64,000 bases of DNA from Sutcliffiella sp. FSL R7-0096 (GTDB lineage: Bacteria > Bacillota > Bacilli > Bacillales > Bacillaceae_I). A program made the translations under genes and the position numbers. Every line of letters begins with the position of its first letter. The stretch's first letter is position 1. Positions 17,859 through 26,085 of this stretch are shown piece by piece. The stretch spans positions 2,956,001 to 3,020,000 of the forward strand of contig NZ_CP152003.1 of assembly GCF_038595065.1 (NCBI RefSeq), given 5' to 3'. A model generated the notes under the pieces. That model was not told where the DNA came from. It ran no database searches and saw nothing but the letters and a program-made list of their open reading frames with translations.

Positions 17859-18488
17859 CTACCATTTCAATTGATTCACTAATGATACTAGTTTCTCAGC
17901 TTCTTCTCCCGGCCATTGCATGATCTCTTTTTTTAAAGCAGAAAGGGTACCATATCCTTTTACAAAGCTGTTTAACCTCGCTACTATAGTTGCGTTGTTA
18001 AATGCCTCCTCAGTAAGGAAGTAATCTCTTAGCTTTTGGGTCGCATTTGAATATCTTTTCAGGTAATATTTCTGGTGTCTTTCTTCTGCAAGTGTGAAAT
18101 GAGCAAGTGGACCCATTTCTGTTCCTATTGAATGAGAAATTGTTACTTGTATTTCTTGCTTTATTTTCTCTAGGACTTCTTTTTGAAATTCATCATGATA
18201 TAAAAATATGGATAGATATTGCCTGCCCTTATAATTTATGCGACTGGAATTGTGTGAGCTCCAAAAGTGACGGACAATTTCATCAAATGATATTTGGGTA
18301 GGATCAAAGTCTATTTGTAGACATTCGGTGTGATCTGCCATTTGTTTATAGGTAGGTGTAGGGGTGGTGCCACCTGCGTATCCCACTCTTGTGCGGATGA
18401 CTCCTTTTATATACCCGAACCGGGCATCTGTGCCCCAGAATCAGCCCATGCCAAGAGTGGCGGTTTGGAGGTTGTGGTGGTTAGTCAT
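17859..18488 (-). CDS. msrA: Peptide methionine-S-sulfoxide reductase MsrA with in-frame UGA at the catalytic cysteine
   Basis: Reduces methionine-S-sulfoxide in proteins. Translation from the ATG at 18488 (AAAGGAG eight bases upstream) gives MTNHHNLQTATLGMG, then UGA (18443-18441), then FWGTDARFGYIKG and a continuous MsrA sequence to 17859. The family motif is GCFWG, so UGA replaces exactly the catalytic Cys (residue 16 of about 209). Everything else is intact, including RVGYAGGTTPTPTY and HTECLQIDFDP. Just after the UGA the RNA can form ATGCCCG/CGGGTAT with a GGU-containing tip 20 bases downstream, resembling a bacterial SECIS. It is therefore either a selenocysteine MsrA or a point-mutated pseudogene; without readthrough only an inactive fragment from GTG 18386 could be made. 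Confidence 0.75.
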
Positions 18489-18594
18489 TGTTTGGGCTCC
18501 TTTCTTTTCCGTTATTTTGTTAGTTTTAAGTTAGCATGAATTATTATGTATGGAAAGCAGATGGATGAGTTGGTTGATCTAAGTTTGGTGTTAG

Positions 18595-18700
18595 ATGAGG
18601 CCAGTATTTTGCTTTCACAGCTTCCTTTATCCATATACGAGCTTGATGAGGACCATGGTACTATTTTCCCTACTTAAACTGTCCTCATACGAACTTGTTT
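18595..18700. repeat. Two degenerate ~51 bp units related to the downstream 52 bp array
   Basis: ATGAGG begins at 18595 and 18646, 51 bp apart, and each unit ends in a version of ATACGAGCTTG. The second unit has complementary ends ATGAGGAC (18646-18653) and GTCCTCAT (18681-18688). The layout (ATGARGAC at the start, GTCYTCAT at the end) parallels the 17565 array on the other side of msrA. I see no gene in 18489-18774. Confidence 0.5.
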
Positions 18701-18729
18701 CTGCTTCTTCCACATACATCTTTCTGTTA

Positions 18730-18768
18730 CATAAAAAACAAAACCAGCTCCTATACAAAGAGCTGGTT
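18730..18768 (-). terminator. Intrinsic terminator of the artPQR genes
   Basis: Minus-strand 9 bp stem AACCAGCTC / GAGCTGGTT with a 9 base loop, followed by TTTGTTTTTT. It lies just beyond the artR stop. Confidence 0.85.
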
Positions 18769-18774
18769 CCACTT

Positions 18775-19497
18775 TTACAACATCTTCTCCAAAAACACCT
18801 TAGCACGATCGGACTTTGGTGCTGTAAAAAACTCAGCAGGGGGAGCGTCCTCCACTAGAATTCCATCATCCAGGAACAATACGCGGTCCGCCACCTCACG
18901 GGCAAAGCCCATTTCATGTGTGACTATAGCCATCGTCATTCCCGTATGCGCTAGTGCCTTCATTACTTCAAGCACCTCTTTTACCATCTCTGGATCTAAT
19001 GCAGAAGTTGGTTCATCAAACAACATTACTTCCGGGTCCATCGCAAGAGCACGGGCAATTGCTACACGTTGCTTCTGACCACCCGACAGGCGATTTGGAT
19101 ATTCTTTCGCTTTCTCAGCTAGTCCCACTTTAGCAAGCAGGTCCATTCCTTTCGATTCGGCTTCTTTTTTCCCCAAACCTTTTACAGAAATAGGGGCATA
19201 CGTTAAGTTTTCAAGAACAGTCTTGTGAGGAAACAGGTGAAAATGCTGGAACACCATTCCCAAATTCTGACGCACTTTATTGATGTTGGTTTTTTTATTT
19301 GCAACATCCTGGTCTTTAATCCAAATGTGACCAGAAGTAGGTTCCTCTAATAGATTCATACAGCGAAGCAGCGTAGATTTTCCAGACCCCGAAGGCCCGA
19401 TGATCGCCACTACTTCTCCTTCTTTAATTTGTGTAGAAATTCCCTTCAGCACCTCTAGCTTGCCAAAGGATTTATGCAAATCTTCTATTTTAATCAC
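18775..19497 (-). CDS. artR: Amino acid ABC transporter ATPase (ArtR-like)
   Basis: Cytoplasmic ATPase of a polar amino acid importer, 240 residues. It has a Walker A motif GPSGSGKST near residue 34, signature [15 protein letters not shown] near 138, Walker [15 protein letters not shown] near 158 and the H-loop histidine in VTHEMGFA near 193. It overlaps the permease gene by 8 bp. The order and neighbours match B. subtilis artPQR (yqiXYZ), a high-affinity arginine system. Glutamine or cystine cannot be excluded by sequence. Confidence 0.88.
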   Translation of the reverse strand: MIKIEDLHKSFGKLEVLKGISTQIKEGEVVAIIGPSGSGKSTLLRCMNLLEEPTSGHIWIKDQDVANKKTNINKVRQNLGMVFQHFHLFPHKTVLENLTYAPISVKGLGKKEAESKGMDLLAKVGLAEKAKEYPNRLSGGQKQRVAIARALAMDPEVMLFDEPTSALDPEMVKEVLEVMKALAHTGMTMAIVTHEMGFAREVADRVLFLDDGILVEDAPPAEFFTAPKSDRAKVFLEKML

Positions 19498-20158
19498 TGC
19501 GTCTCATTCTCCTTTCGATGAGCTTGCCAATGAATGTCAGGATCATTACTAACACGTAATAGATAAGTCCGGCAAACATGAATGCTTCTAGATAGGCATA
19601 AGTATTCGAAGCTGTCATGAAGGAACGTCTCATTACATCCATTACCCCGATAACTGTCACAATTGCCGATTCTTTTGTAAGAGTAATATATTCATTCATA
19701 AGTGCAGGTAAAATATTTTTCAATGCTTGCGGTAAAATGATGTCTTTCATCATTTGGCGATATGGCACACCAAGGGCCATTGCAGCTTCACGCTGCCCTT
19801 TATCAACAGCCATGATTCCGGCTCGGATAACTTCCGATATATATGCCCCGGAGTTCAAACCGAAAGCTAGGATTGCGGCAGTAACTGGTTCAAACGTTAT
19901 TCCAGTCGCTTGGGGCAAACCGAAGAAAATTAACATCAATTGAAGAACAAGCGGTGTTCCTCGGAAAATAGATGTATACACATCCGCAAAAATTTTAAGT
20001 AATTTAATTCTGCCGATTTTACATAAAGCCAATAGTGTTCCAATGATAAATCCGATAATACCTGCAAGTGATACCACTTGCAGCGTTACCTTCACACCGG
20101 CAAGGATATAATCCATGGAACCCGTGATGGCACTGAAATCTAAGAAGTCGATTGTCAA
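19490..20158 (-). CDS. artQ: Amino acid ABC transporter permease (ArtQ-like)
   Basis: Membrane permease of the HisMQ type, 222 residues, with about five hydrophobic helices and the EAA loop [21 protein letters not shown] near residues 133-153, which docks on the ATPase. It follows the binding protein gene after an 80 bp gap holding a strong hairpin, and overlaps artR by 8 bp. Confidence 0.88.
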   Translation of the reverse strand: MTIDFLDFSAITGSMDYILAGVKVTLQVVSLAGIIGFIIGTLLALCKIGRIKLLKIFADVYTSIFRGTPLVLQLMLIFFGLPQATGITFEPVTAAILAFGLNSGAYISEVIRAGIMAVDKGQREAAMALGVPYRQMMKDIILPQALKNILPALMNEYITLTKESAIVTVIGVMDVMRRSFMTASNTYAYLEAFMFAGLIYYVLVMILTFIGKLIERRMRRSD

Positions 20159-20191
20159 CTGCTACCATTCCTTTCTATCGTACTAACAAGA

Positions 20192-20226
20192 AAATCAAAA
20201 GGGCACCAGGCGCACCCTTTTGATTT
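20192..20226 (-). terminator. Intercistronic hairpin between artP and artQ
   Basis: A perfect 12 bp inverted repeat, AAATCAAAAGGG and CCCTTTTGATTT, with an 11 base loop. The run TTTTCTT follows on the minus strand. It lies after the binding protein gene, so it probably terminates or stabilises part of the transcripts and raises artP output over artQR. Confidence 0.75.
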
Positions 20227-20238
20227 CGCATAGACTTA

Positions 20239-21027
20239 TTATTCTTCTCCACCAAACCACTTTTTGATAAGCTCTTCCATCTTACCGTTCTCTTCCATTT
20301 CTTTTAGAACACGGTTGAACTCCTCTGTCAATTCGCTGCCCTTAGGAAGAGCGATTGCAGAACCTTCTTCGTCAGACTCAAGCGTAAATCCAGTGAGGTT
20401 TTCGTCCTTTTCCATGAAGCCTTTCATAACTGTATCTTCGATGATTGCTGCATCAAAGCGACCCGTCTTTAAGTCTTGTACAATTTGTGGGACACGGTCA
20501 CGATTCTCAATAGTAATATTAACCTCTTCTGCAATCTCTTCCGCTTTATCATATTGGATAGATCCCATCTGAACTCCAACCGTTTTGCCTTCCAAATCTT
20601 CAAGACTCGTAATATTGCTATCTTTCAACGATACAATCATATGGTTAGCAGTATAGTAAATATCTGTAAAGTCAACCTGTTTAGCACGATCCTCTGTAGG
20701 AGTCATACCTGCTAAGATCAGGTCAATGTTTCCTGCTTTCATCGCTGTAATCAAACTTCCGAAGTCCATATCGCGTATTTCTAATTCATAGCCAAGCTCT
20801 TCTGTGATTGCATTTGCAAGGTCAACGTCAAAGCCGATGATATCTTCCCCTACTTCTGTATCAATATACTCAAATGGAGGATAGTCAGCTGAAGTTCCCA
20901 TAACTAATTTCTTTTTACCTTCCCCATCTCCACCAGTTGCATCATCCCCATTACCGGATGTTCCGCAAGCGGACAACAAGCCTACTACTAAAATACTAAT
21001 TAATGAATACACAAACCACTTTTTCAC
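20239..21027 (-). CDS. artP: Amino acid ABC transporter binding lipoprotein (ArtP-like)
   Basis: Solute-binding protein of family 3, 262 residues. The signal peptide ends in the lipobox GLLSAC (Cys near residue 21). The family signature GFDVDLANAITEELGYE is near residue 64, and the ligand-contact pattern GTSADYPPFEY near 43 follows the polar amino acid binders. The C-terminal half closes with GKMEELIKKWFGGEE. As first gene of the artPQR operon it gives substrate specificity. Arginine is the best guess because of synteny with B. subtilis and a possible ARG box upstream. Confidence 0.88.
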   Translation of the reverse strand: MKKWFVYSLISILVVGLLSACGTSGNGDDATGGDGEGKKKLVMGTSADYPPFEYIDTEVGEDIIGFDVDLANAITEELGYELEIRDMDFGSLITAMKAGNIDLILAGMTPTEDRAKQVDFTDIYYTANHMIVSLKDSNITSLEDLEGKTVGVQMGSIQYDKAEEIAEEVNITIENRDRVPQIVQDLKTGRFDAAIIEDTVMKGFMEKDENLTGFTLESDEEGSAIALPKGSELTEEFNRVLKEMEENGKMEELIKKWFGGEE

Positions 21028-21116
21028 AATAATTTCCCCCTACTCTTTTTTCAGAAAAGTTAAAAATTTAATATAATTATGAAACAAACCTACATTTAAA
21101 TCAAGTATTATTATGA

Positions 21117-21130
21117 TGTATGTTTATTCG
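21117..21130. promoter_or_regulatory. Possible ARG box upstream of artP
   Basis: On the minus strand CGAATAAACATACA resembles an ArgR/AhrC half-box (TGAATAAAAATTCA; 11 of 14 positions). It lies 90 bp upstream of artP in the AT-rich gap 21028-21339, where I see no gene. A single half-site in AT-rich DNA is weak evidence. Confidence 0.3.
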
Positions 21131-21295
21131 GTTAAATGTATTTTAACACACACTTATATTTATGCAATACAGTTAATAAAGATAAATAAAGTTTTTATAT
21201 TTTTATTATTCTGAAATACACTCCCGAAGTTATAGCTGAATAATCCTTTGGTCCAGCCATAATTAAAATGAACTAGACTATGACCAATAAAAAAA

Positions 21296-21329
21296 GTGCA
21301 AAGAGCACATTGTAACGTGTTCTTTGCAC
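21296..21329 (-). terminator. Intrinsic terminator after the sigma factor gene
   Basis: Stem of 13 positions, GTGCAAAGAACAC against GTGCTCTTTGCAC on the minus strand (one mismatch), loop of 8, followed by TTTTTTT. Confidence 0.85.
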
Positions 21330-21339
21330 CAATATACAC

Positions 21340-21846
21340 TTAAGCACTTAATTCTACAGCCATCCGTTCTCTTAACTTCCTTCTAGCTCTATGGATCTTA
21401 GACTTTACGGTAGCAGGATTCATTTGCAATGCTTTAGCAATTTCCAGCTCTTTATAACCTCTTTCCATTTTAAGAACAAGAAGATTCTTGTCTTCTTGTG
21501 TGAAGTCTTCCATCTTTTCGCTTATGAGTTCCTTTAATAGGTTTACTCCCACTTCGGCTTCGACATCCTGGGTTGCTTCTATTCCAAGACAATCCAAAAT
21601 ATTTAATTCCATCGGACATCCTTTATTCTTTCTCTCTCGTCTGACAAAATCTATAGCTGTTCTGGTTGCAATCACGCAAAGCCAGGCACCTACTTTTTCA
21701 ATTTCCTCCAGGCTATCCAACTTCTTATACGCCTTTATGAAGGTTTCCTGCACATTGTCTTCAGCCAACTGGCGGTCGCGGATAATGGCGAAACTTACGT
21801 GAAGCACTCTCTCATAATGCACATTATATATTGTTGTGAAATTCAC
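21340..21846 (-). CDS. ECF-type RNA polymerase sigma factor
   Basis: 168 residues with region 2 (residues 5-70, containing DNVQETFIKAYKKLD and the DNA-melting part) and region 4 (about 110-165, with a helix-turn-helix GYKELEIAKALQMNPATVKSKIHRAR). The start is a GTG directly after the TAA of the histidine kinase gene, with GGTGG five bases upstream inside that gene, so translation is coupled. No anti-sigma gene is visible beside it, which is unusual: ECF factors in Bacillus normally sit next to one. It may instead be controlled through the two-component system encoded upstream. Confidence 0.85.
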   Translation of the reverse strand: MNFTTIYNVHYERVLHVSFAIIRDRQLAEDNVQETFIKAYKKLDSLEEIEKVGAWLCVIATRTAIDFVRRERKNKGCPMELNILDCLGIEATQDVEAEVGVNLLKELISEKMEDFTQEDKNLLVLKMERGYKELEIAKALQMNPATVKSKIHRARRKLRERMAVELSA

Positions 21847-24084
21847 TTATTCCACCACTCTCAAACAGATATTCACTTTGAACAGGTCTCCGTCTGTTTC
21901 GATATCGAGACTGCCCTCATGAAGATCAATGATAGATTTTGCAATCGCAAGGCCCAGACCTGATCCTTCCGTATTACGTGAAGTATCTCCTCTTTTAAAG
22001 CGCTCGTAGAGTTCCTCACTATGATCATTCAATTCATATTTAGAAACATTTTTAAACGTTATTTTCGCTTTGTCTTCAAACTGTTGTACGTGTATATATA
22101 CTCGTGAATTTTCCAAGGAGTATTTCACGATATTTCCTATTAAGTTATCAAATACACGCCACATTTTTTGCCCATCGACCATGGCATATAAAGGTTTATC
22201 AGTATTTGTAAAACGAAATTGCAGATTGGATTCCTTCAATGGATTATCATATTCAGCCAGTGCCTGCTGAAGAAGCTGATTCAGATCGACTCGCTCCTTT
22301 ACAAGCTCGATATTCCCACTTGCCATTTTTGATACTTCAAAAAGATCCTCAATTAATCCCTTCAATCGCTGTGACTTCCTATCGATAATTACAAGGTATG
22401 CCGACCGGTCCTCATCAGTAAGGTCGTTTTTCTTCAGAAGCTCCGTGTAAGTGATGATAGATGTTAACGGTGTTCTTAGATCATGGCTGACATTTGTAAT
22501 CAGTTCCGTTTTCAAACGCTCGCTTTTTGCCTGCTCGTTTAAGGACACCTTTACCCCTTGATTTAATACATTGAGGTTTGCTGCCATTTTAGAAAGGATG
22601 GAATCTCCTTTCACTTCTAGTGGTTCCCCTAGTTTACCTAATGCCATCTCTTCTGTTTTAATGGATATCTTATTAAAATAACCGACACTCTTTACTAACA
22701 GAATAAGCGTTGGCCCTCCTATGAAAATGACAAAAAGGAAATATAATAGGAAAAATACTATATCAATAAAAATCATAAAGACACCAAACCCTAATCCAAA
22801 TACTACCCCTAGAAGAAGGAAAACTTGGATTCCAGTTGTTGTATTAAGGAAAGCTTCCTTAATAAGATCAAAGATGCGTTGAGAGGCATTTTTACATTTA
22901 CTTAGAACGATGAATAATAAGCTACTTTTCCATAGTTGTTTGAAGTCAGTAAAACGTTTCATACTAGCTGCCAAATATCGAAATTGCACGTAGGCTAATA
23001 AACTTAATACCGTTGTGATTAAGATACTAACTACCAATTCTGTGGTGTAGATAGAAGCGCCGTATGTGAGTTGATTAATACTGTCCTGGACCCAGAATAA
23101 ACTTAATATCAGTACAATAGCTGAAATTCCCAGCGCTACAACCTTAAGATCTATTGGAATTTTGTCATAGGGAGTATGCCATTTCTTTTGTTCCTGGGGT
23201 AACGAAATTACTTTTAACATTGTAACAAGCCAAATCATTAATGCGATTAGTGATCCTATCCCGAGTCTCCAGAACCACAATCTATTTTCCTCATAACCAG
23301 CTTTTGCAATCCTCAATTCACTGTCCGAAGCAAGCTCTAATGGCACACCTATCATCCCTACGAAGTTCCCTCTTACATCCGCTATTGTTTGGTACATCCA
23401 GTCTTCATAAGGCCAATTGCTTGCATGGAAATAGTTTTCCCCACTTATGGTATATTTGGTTACATATTGCATATTGTTTTCACTGAACAGTTGATTTATA
23501 GATGCTTTATCAACACCTGTATTGGTGAAACTTTCTCCTTCCTGTTCAAAAAAGTACTGGAAATCTTCGTGAAATTTTGGCGGATTCGTATAGAAGTTAG
23601 AATCCTTTGCAAAATACTCATCGACTGTTTTTTCTTTTTCGGCTCTTATTTTCTGTTCTACATGCTCATCACTAGAGAAATTCTTTCGGATATCATCTAA
23701 TTTCCTGTCTCTTTCCGCTCGCAATTCTTCTGGTTGCTCGCTTGATTCGCCATCCTCAGCAAGTTGGATTCTTTCTTCATATTGATAACGGATGTTATCT
23801 AGCTGCTCATCCAAATGGCCATATTCATATCGATGTTCTTCAATTTCCTGCATGGAAACTGTTATGTGTTCTTTTACACTATCTGCTGATACCCTTCCCA
23901 ACTCACTAGTAATTAAATAGTTTGCATAATCCTCCAGCTCATATTGAAATTCTTTCGATTCAAAATAACTTTCTTCGCCAAACCGATCTAAGTTATTGAT
24001 AAAATAAAAGCTTCCACTTAACGCACAAACAAATATCAGTGCCATTAAAAAAGCTATTATTCTATTTCTCCATCTTGTACCCAA
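21847..24084 (-). CDS. Large multi-pass sensor histidine kinase
   Basis: 745 residues, TTG start overlapping the response regulator gene by 23 bp. An N-terminal helix (10-30) is followed by a ~230 residue extracytoplasmic domain, partly coiled and charged, and then a group of about six membrane helices (270-480). A HisKA domain follows with the phospho-acceptor in NVSHDLRTPL (His near 534), then a HATPase domain with N-box NLIGNIVKYS near 648 and G-box EGSGLGLAIAK near 706. The kinase core resembles VanS-like enzymes. The signal it detects is unknown; the large outer domain suggests an envelope or extracellular cue. Confidence 0.85.
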   Translation of the reverse strand: MGTRWRNRIIAFLMALIFVCALSGSFYFINNLDRFGEESYFESKEFQYELEDYANYLITSELGRVSADSVKEHITVSMQEIEEHRYEYGHLDEQLDNIRYQYEERIQLAEDGESSEQPEELRAERDRKLDDIRKNFSSDEHVEQKIRAEKEKTVDEYFAKDSNFYTNPPKFHEDFQYFFEQEGESFTNTGVDKASINQLFSENNMQYVTKYTISGENYFHASNWPYEDWMYQTIADVRGNFVGMIGVPLELASDSELRIAKAGYEENRLWFWRLGIGSLIALMIWLVTMLKVISLPQEQKKWHTPYDKIPIDLKVVALGISAIVLILSLFWVQDSINQLTYGASIYTTELVVSILITTVLSLLAYVQFRYLAASMKRFTDFKQLWKSSLLFIVLSKCKNASQRIFDLIKEAFLNTTTGIQVFLLLGVVFGLGFGVFMIFIDIVFFLLYFLFVIFIGGPTLILLVKSVGYFNKISIKTEEMALGKLGEPLEVKGDSILSKMAANLNVLNQGVKVSLNEQAKSERLKTELITNVSHDLRTPLTSIITYTELLKKNDLTDEDRSAYLVIIDRKSQRLKGLIEDLFEVSKMASGNIELVKERVDLNQLLQQALAEYDNPLKESNLQFRFTNTDKPLYAMVDGQKMWRVFDNLIGNIVKYSLENSRVYIHVQQFEDKAKITFKNVSKYELNDHSEELYERFKRGDTSRNTEGSGLGLAIAKSIIDLHEGSLDIETDGDLFKVNICLRVVE

Positions 24085-24754
24085 TCCCCCATACCACCTT
24101 TAAATATCTTGGATTTTTCGGATCTATCTCTATCTTTTCTCTAATCTTTCGAATATGTACCGCCACTGTATTTTCCGCATTGTATCCAGGCTCTTTCCAT
24201 ACCCGCTCGTAAATATCATTGATGGAAAACACACGTCCGGCATTGGTCATCAGCAGCTCCACTATTTTGTATTCTATCGGAGTCAGCTTGACTGGATCTC
24301 CCTGAACCGTAACTTCTTTCGATTCCTTATCAATGGTCAGTCCATTCAAGTCAATGATTTTCTTGATTCCTTCAAATGTTCCAAGTGTGACATACCTTCT
24401 TAGCTGAGATTTCACTCTCGCGACAAGCTCCATCGGATTGAAAGGCTTTGTTACATAATCATCCGCTCCCACTTGCAGTCCGAGGATTTTATCCGTATCT
24501 TCACTTTTAGCACTCAGGATGATAATGGGAATGTTCTTCTCCTCACGAATCCTGTGCGTCGCAGATATCCCGTCGAGCCTCGGCATCATCACATCTAGTA
24601 AAATGAGATGCACCTCATTTTCATGAAGCATTTCTAACGCTTCCACCCCATCCTTTGCTTTTAGGACCTTCACACCTTCATTTTTCAAATAGATCTCAAT
24701 TGCATCTCTTATTTCTTTCTCATCATCCACTACCAACACCGTATAGTTAGCCAT
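24062..24754 (-). CDS. OmpR/PhoB-family response regulator
   Basis: 230 residues: a receiver domain with acidic pair DDE near 10, phospho-acceptor Asp 54 in LLDVMMPRLDG, and Lys near 103 in YVTKPFNP, then a winged-helix DNA-binding domain ending in HIRKIREKIE and VWGIGYKMEK. It heads an operon with the kinase and the sigma factor. Direct repeats about 11 bp apart upstream of its start suggest that it regulates its own promoter. Confidence 0.9.
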   Translation of the reverse strand: MANYTVLVVDDEKEIRDAIEIYLKNEGVKVLKAKDGVEALEMLHENEVHLILLDVMMPRLDGISATHRIREEKNIPIIILSAKSEDTDKILGLQVGADDYVTKPFNPMELVARVKSQLRRYVTLGTFEGIKKIIDLNGLTIDKESKEVTVQGDPVKLTPIEYKIVELLMTNAGRVFSINDIYERVWKEPGYNAENTVAVHIRKIREKIEIDPKNPRYLKVVWGIGYKMEK

Positions 24755-24796
24755 CTCTCACCCTTCTCCCACATACCATTCTTCCTCTATGTACAC

Positions 24797-24852
24797 ATCA
24801 TATATGGTAAATCTTAAGTATTATTGAAGTATTTTCTTAAGAATTTCTTAAG
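24797..24852 (-). promoter_or_regulatory. Direct-repeat operator and promoter of the two-component operon
   Basis: CTTAAG occurs at 24813, 24836 and 24847, with TTGAAG at 24824, giving four half-sites 11-12 bp apart. This is the spacing used by OmpR-type regulators that bind as head-to-tail dimers. A -10-like TATGAT (24802-24797, minus) lies just downstream. The rest of the gap 24755-25132 shows nothing I can name. Confidence 0.5.
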
Positions 24853-25132
24853 TTACTAACCTATTATATAATTGTACGGAAGTGGGAAACGATTTTCTCC
24901 TAAAAATTTGATAAAATGTATGATTAACATTTGTTTATTGGGGTATTTTTACAATCAGCAGGACTTTCTACCATGAAAAACAGCAATATCCATTTAATCT
25001 AATGGCTCGTTCCTGCTACCAATCTCCCATTTTACATTATTTAGGTAACTTTTAACCATCCTGTATTTTATTAAAGAACACTATCAGTTAGAATTAGGTG
25101 AATGTATAACATCCACTTGGGAGGACAATAAC

Positions 25133-26074
25133 GTGAAATTAAACAATAGATTATTAATTGGAAGTATAGGTCTATCACTAATGTTAGGTGGGTGCGGAAA
25201 TATGAATCAAACAAACGCAAATGAAGGAAAAGAACAAAACGAAACAACAAACGCCGAAAATCAAAATTCTGATGACAGATTAGTCCGAGTTCAGGATTAC
25301 ACAGGTGAAGGTTACACCCTTAGAAATGGAGAAAAAACCGATAAAATAGCCCAGGAAAATAAAGAAGAAATCACAGAGGCTGTGGAGAAATTCTTTCTAG
25401 AAAAGTACAAGACAGAAGTGATTGTACATAATATGGTGGGTGCTGTTGATGGCGCTACAGTTTTCGTAGAATCGGTTGGAGAACCCCATTTTTATACGTA
25501 TGCCATTGTTCCAATTGATGTAGACCAGAGAAAAGTTCTCAGTGATAATGTATGGTCTCAAGAGGGGCAAGTGGAAGATGCTATTATAACAGGTATTTTT
25601 GCTATGATTTTTCAAGAAGAGTTAACAGTGTACGAAGATTTTGTTAATAAAATAGTTGAAAAACACCCAGTCACAGGTATAACAGAAGATGCCTTAAAAA
25701 ATGTTAGAGCAGGAGGTCATGGTAACACTTATTACTATACAAACACTTATGATCCGGCATTTGACAAATTGGTGACTAAGTATCTTGAAAATCCTGATAC
25801 AAGTCAAGAAGAATGGAAGTCTTATTTTGGAATAGAAGAATATTCCTCTAGAGGAATTACACTCACCCTTTACTTATACATGGAAGAACCAAATGCTGAG
25901 CCTGATAAAGATGTATTTAATGATATCGTTAATGAATTAGAGGAACTTGAAGGTGTACCGAAAGCTTATTACTCTGTTGTATTAAACGATAATTTCATAG
26001 ATAAAACTAATGCACTAGGTCTAAAGGAAAATACTCTAAGACGCTCTAGTCCAGATTATATTATTAAAGAATAA
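25133..26074 (+). CDS. DUF1672 lipoprotein (TilA-like putative immunity protein)
   Basis: 313 residues, GTG start with GGGAGGAC upstream. A signal peptide ends in the lipobox MLGGC (Cys near residue 22), followed by a charged linker and a DUF1672 domain recognisable from VRVQDYTGEGYTLRNGEKTD, VFVESVGEPHFYTYAIVPID and the C-terminal SSRGITLTLYLYMEE. DUF1672 lipoproteins are common in Staphylococcus. As I recall, TilA, the immunity lipoprotein against the type VII-secreted phospholipase TslA, belongs to this family. The following gene starts 11 bp later and shares its ribosome binding region, which supports an immunity role; this is inferred. Confidence 0.75.
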   Translation: MKLNNRLLIGSIGLSLMLGGCGNMNQTNANEGKEQNETTNAENQNSDDRLVRVQDYTGEGYTLRNGEKTDKIAQENKEEITEAVEKFFLEKYKTEVIVHNMVGAVDGATVFVESVGEPHFYTYAIVPIDVDQRKVLSDNVWSQEGQVEDAIITGIFAMIFQEELTVYEDFVNKIVEKHPVTGITEDALKNVRAGGHGNTYYYTNTYDPAFDKLVTKYLENPDTSQEEWKSYFGIEEYSSRGITLTLYLYMEEPNAEPDKDVFNDIVNELEELEGVPKAYYSVVLNDNFIDKTNALGLKENTLRRSSPDYIIKE

Positions 26075-26085
26075 GGAGGTACAAT

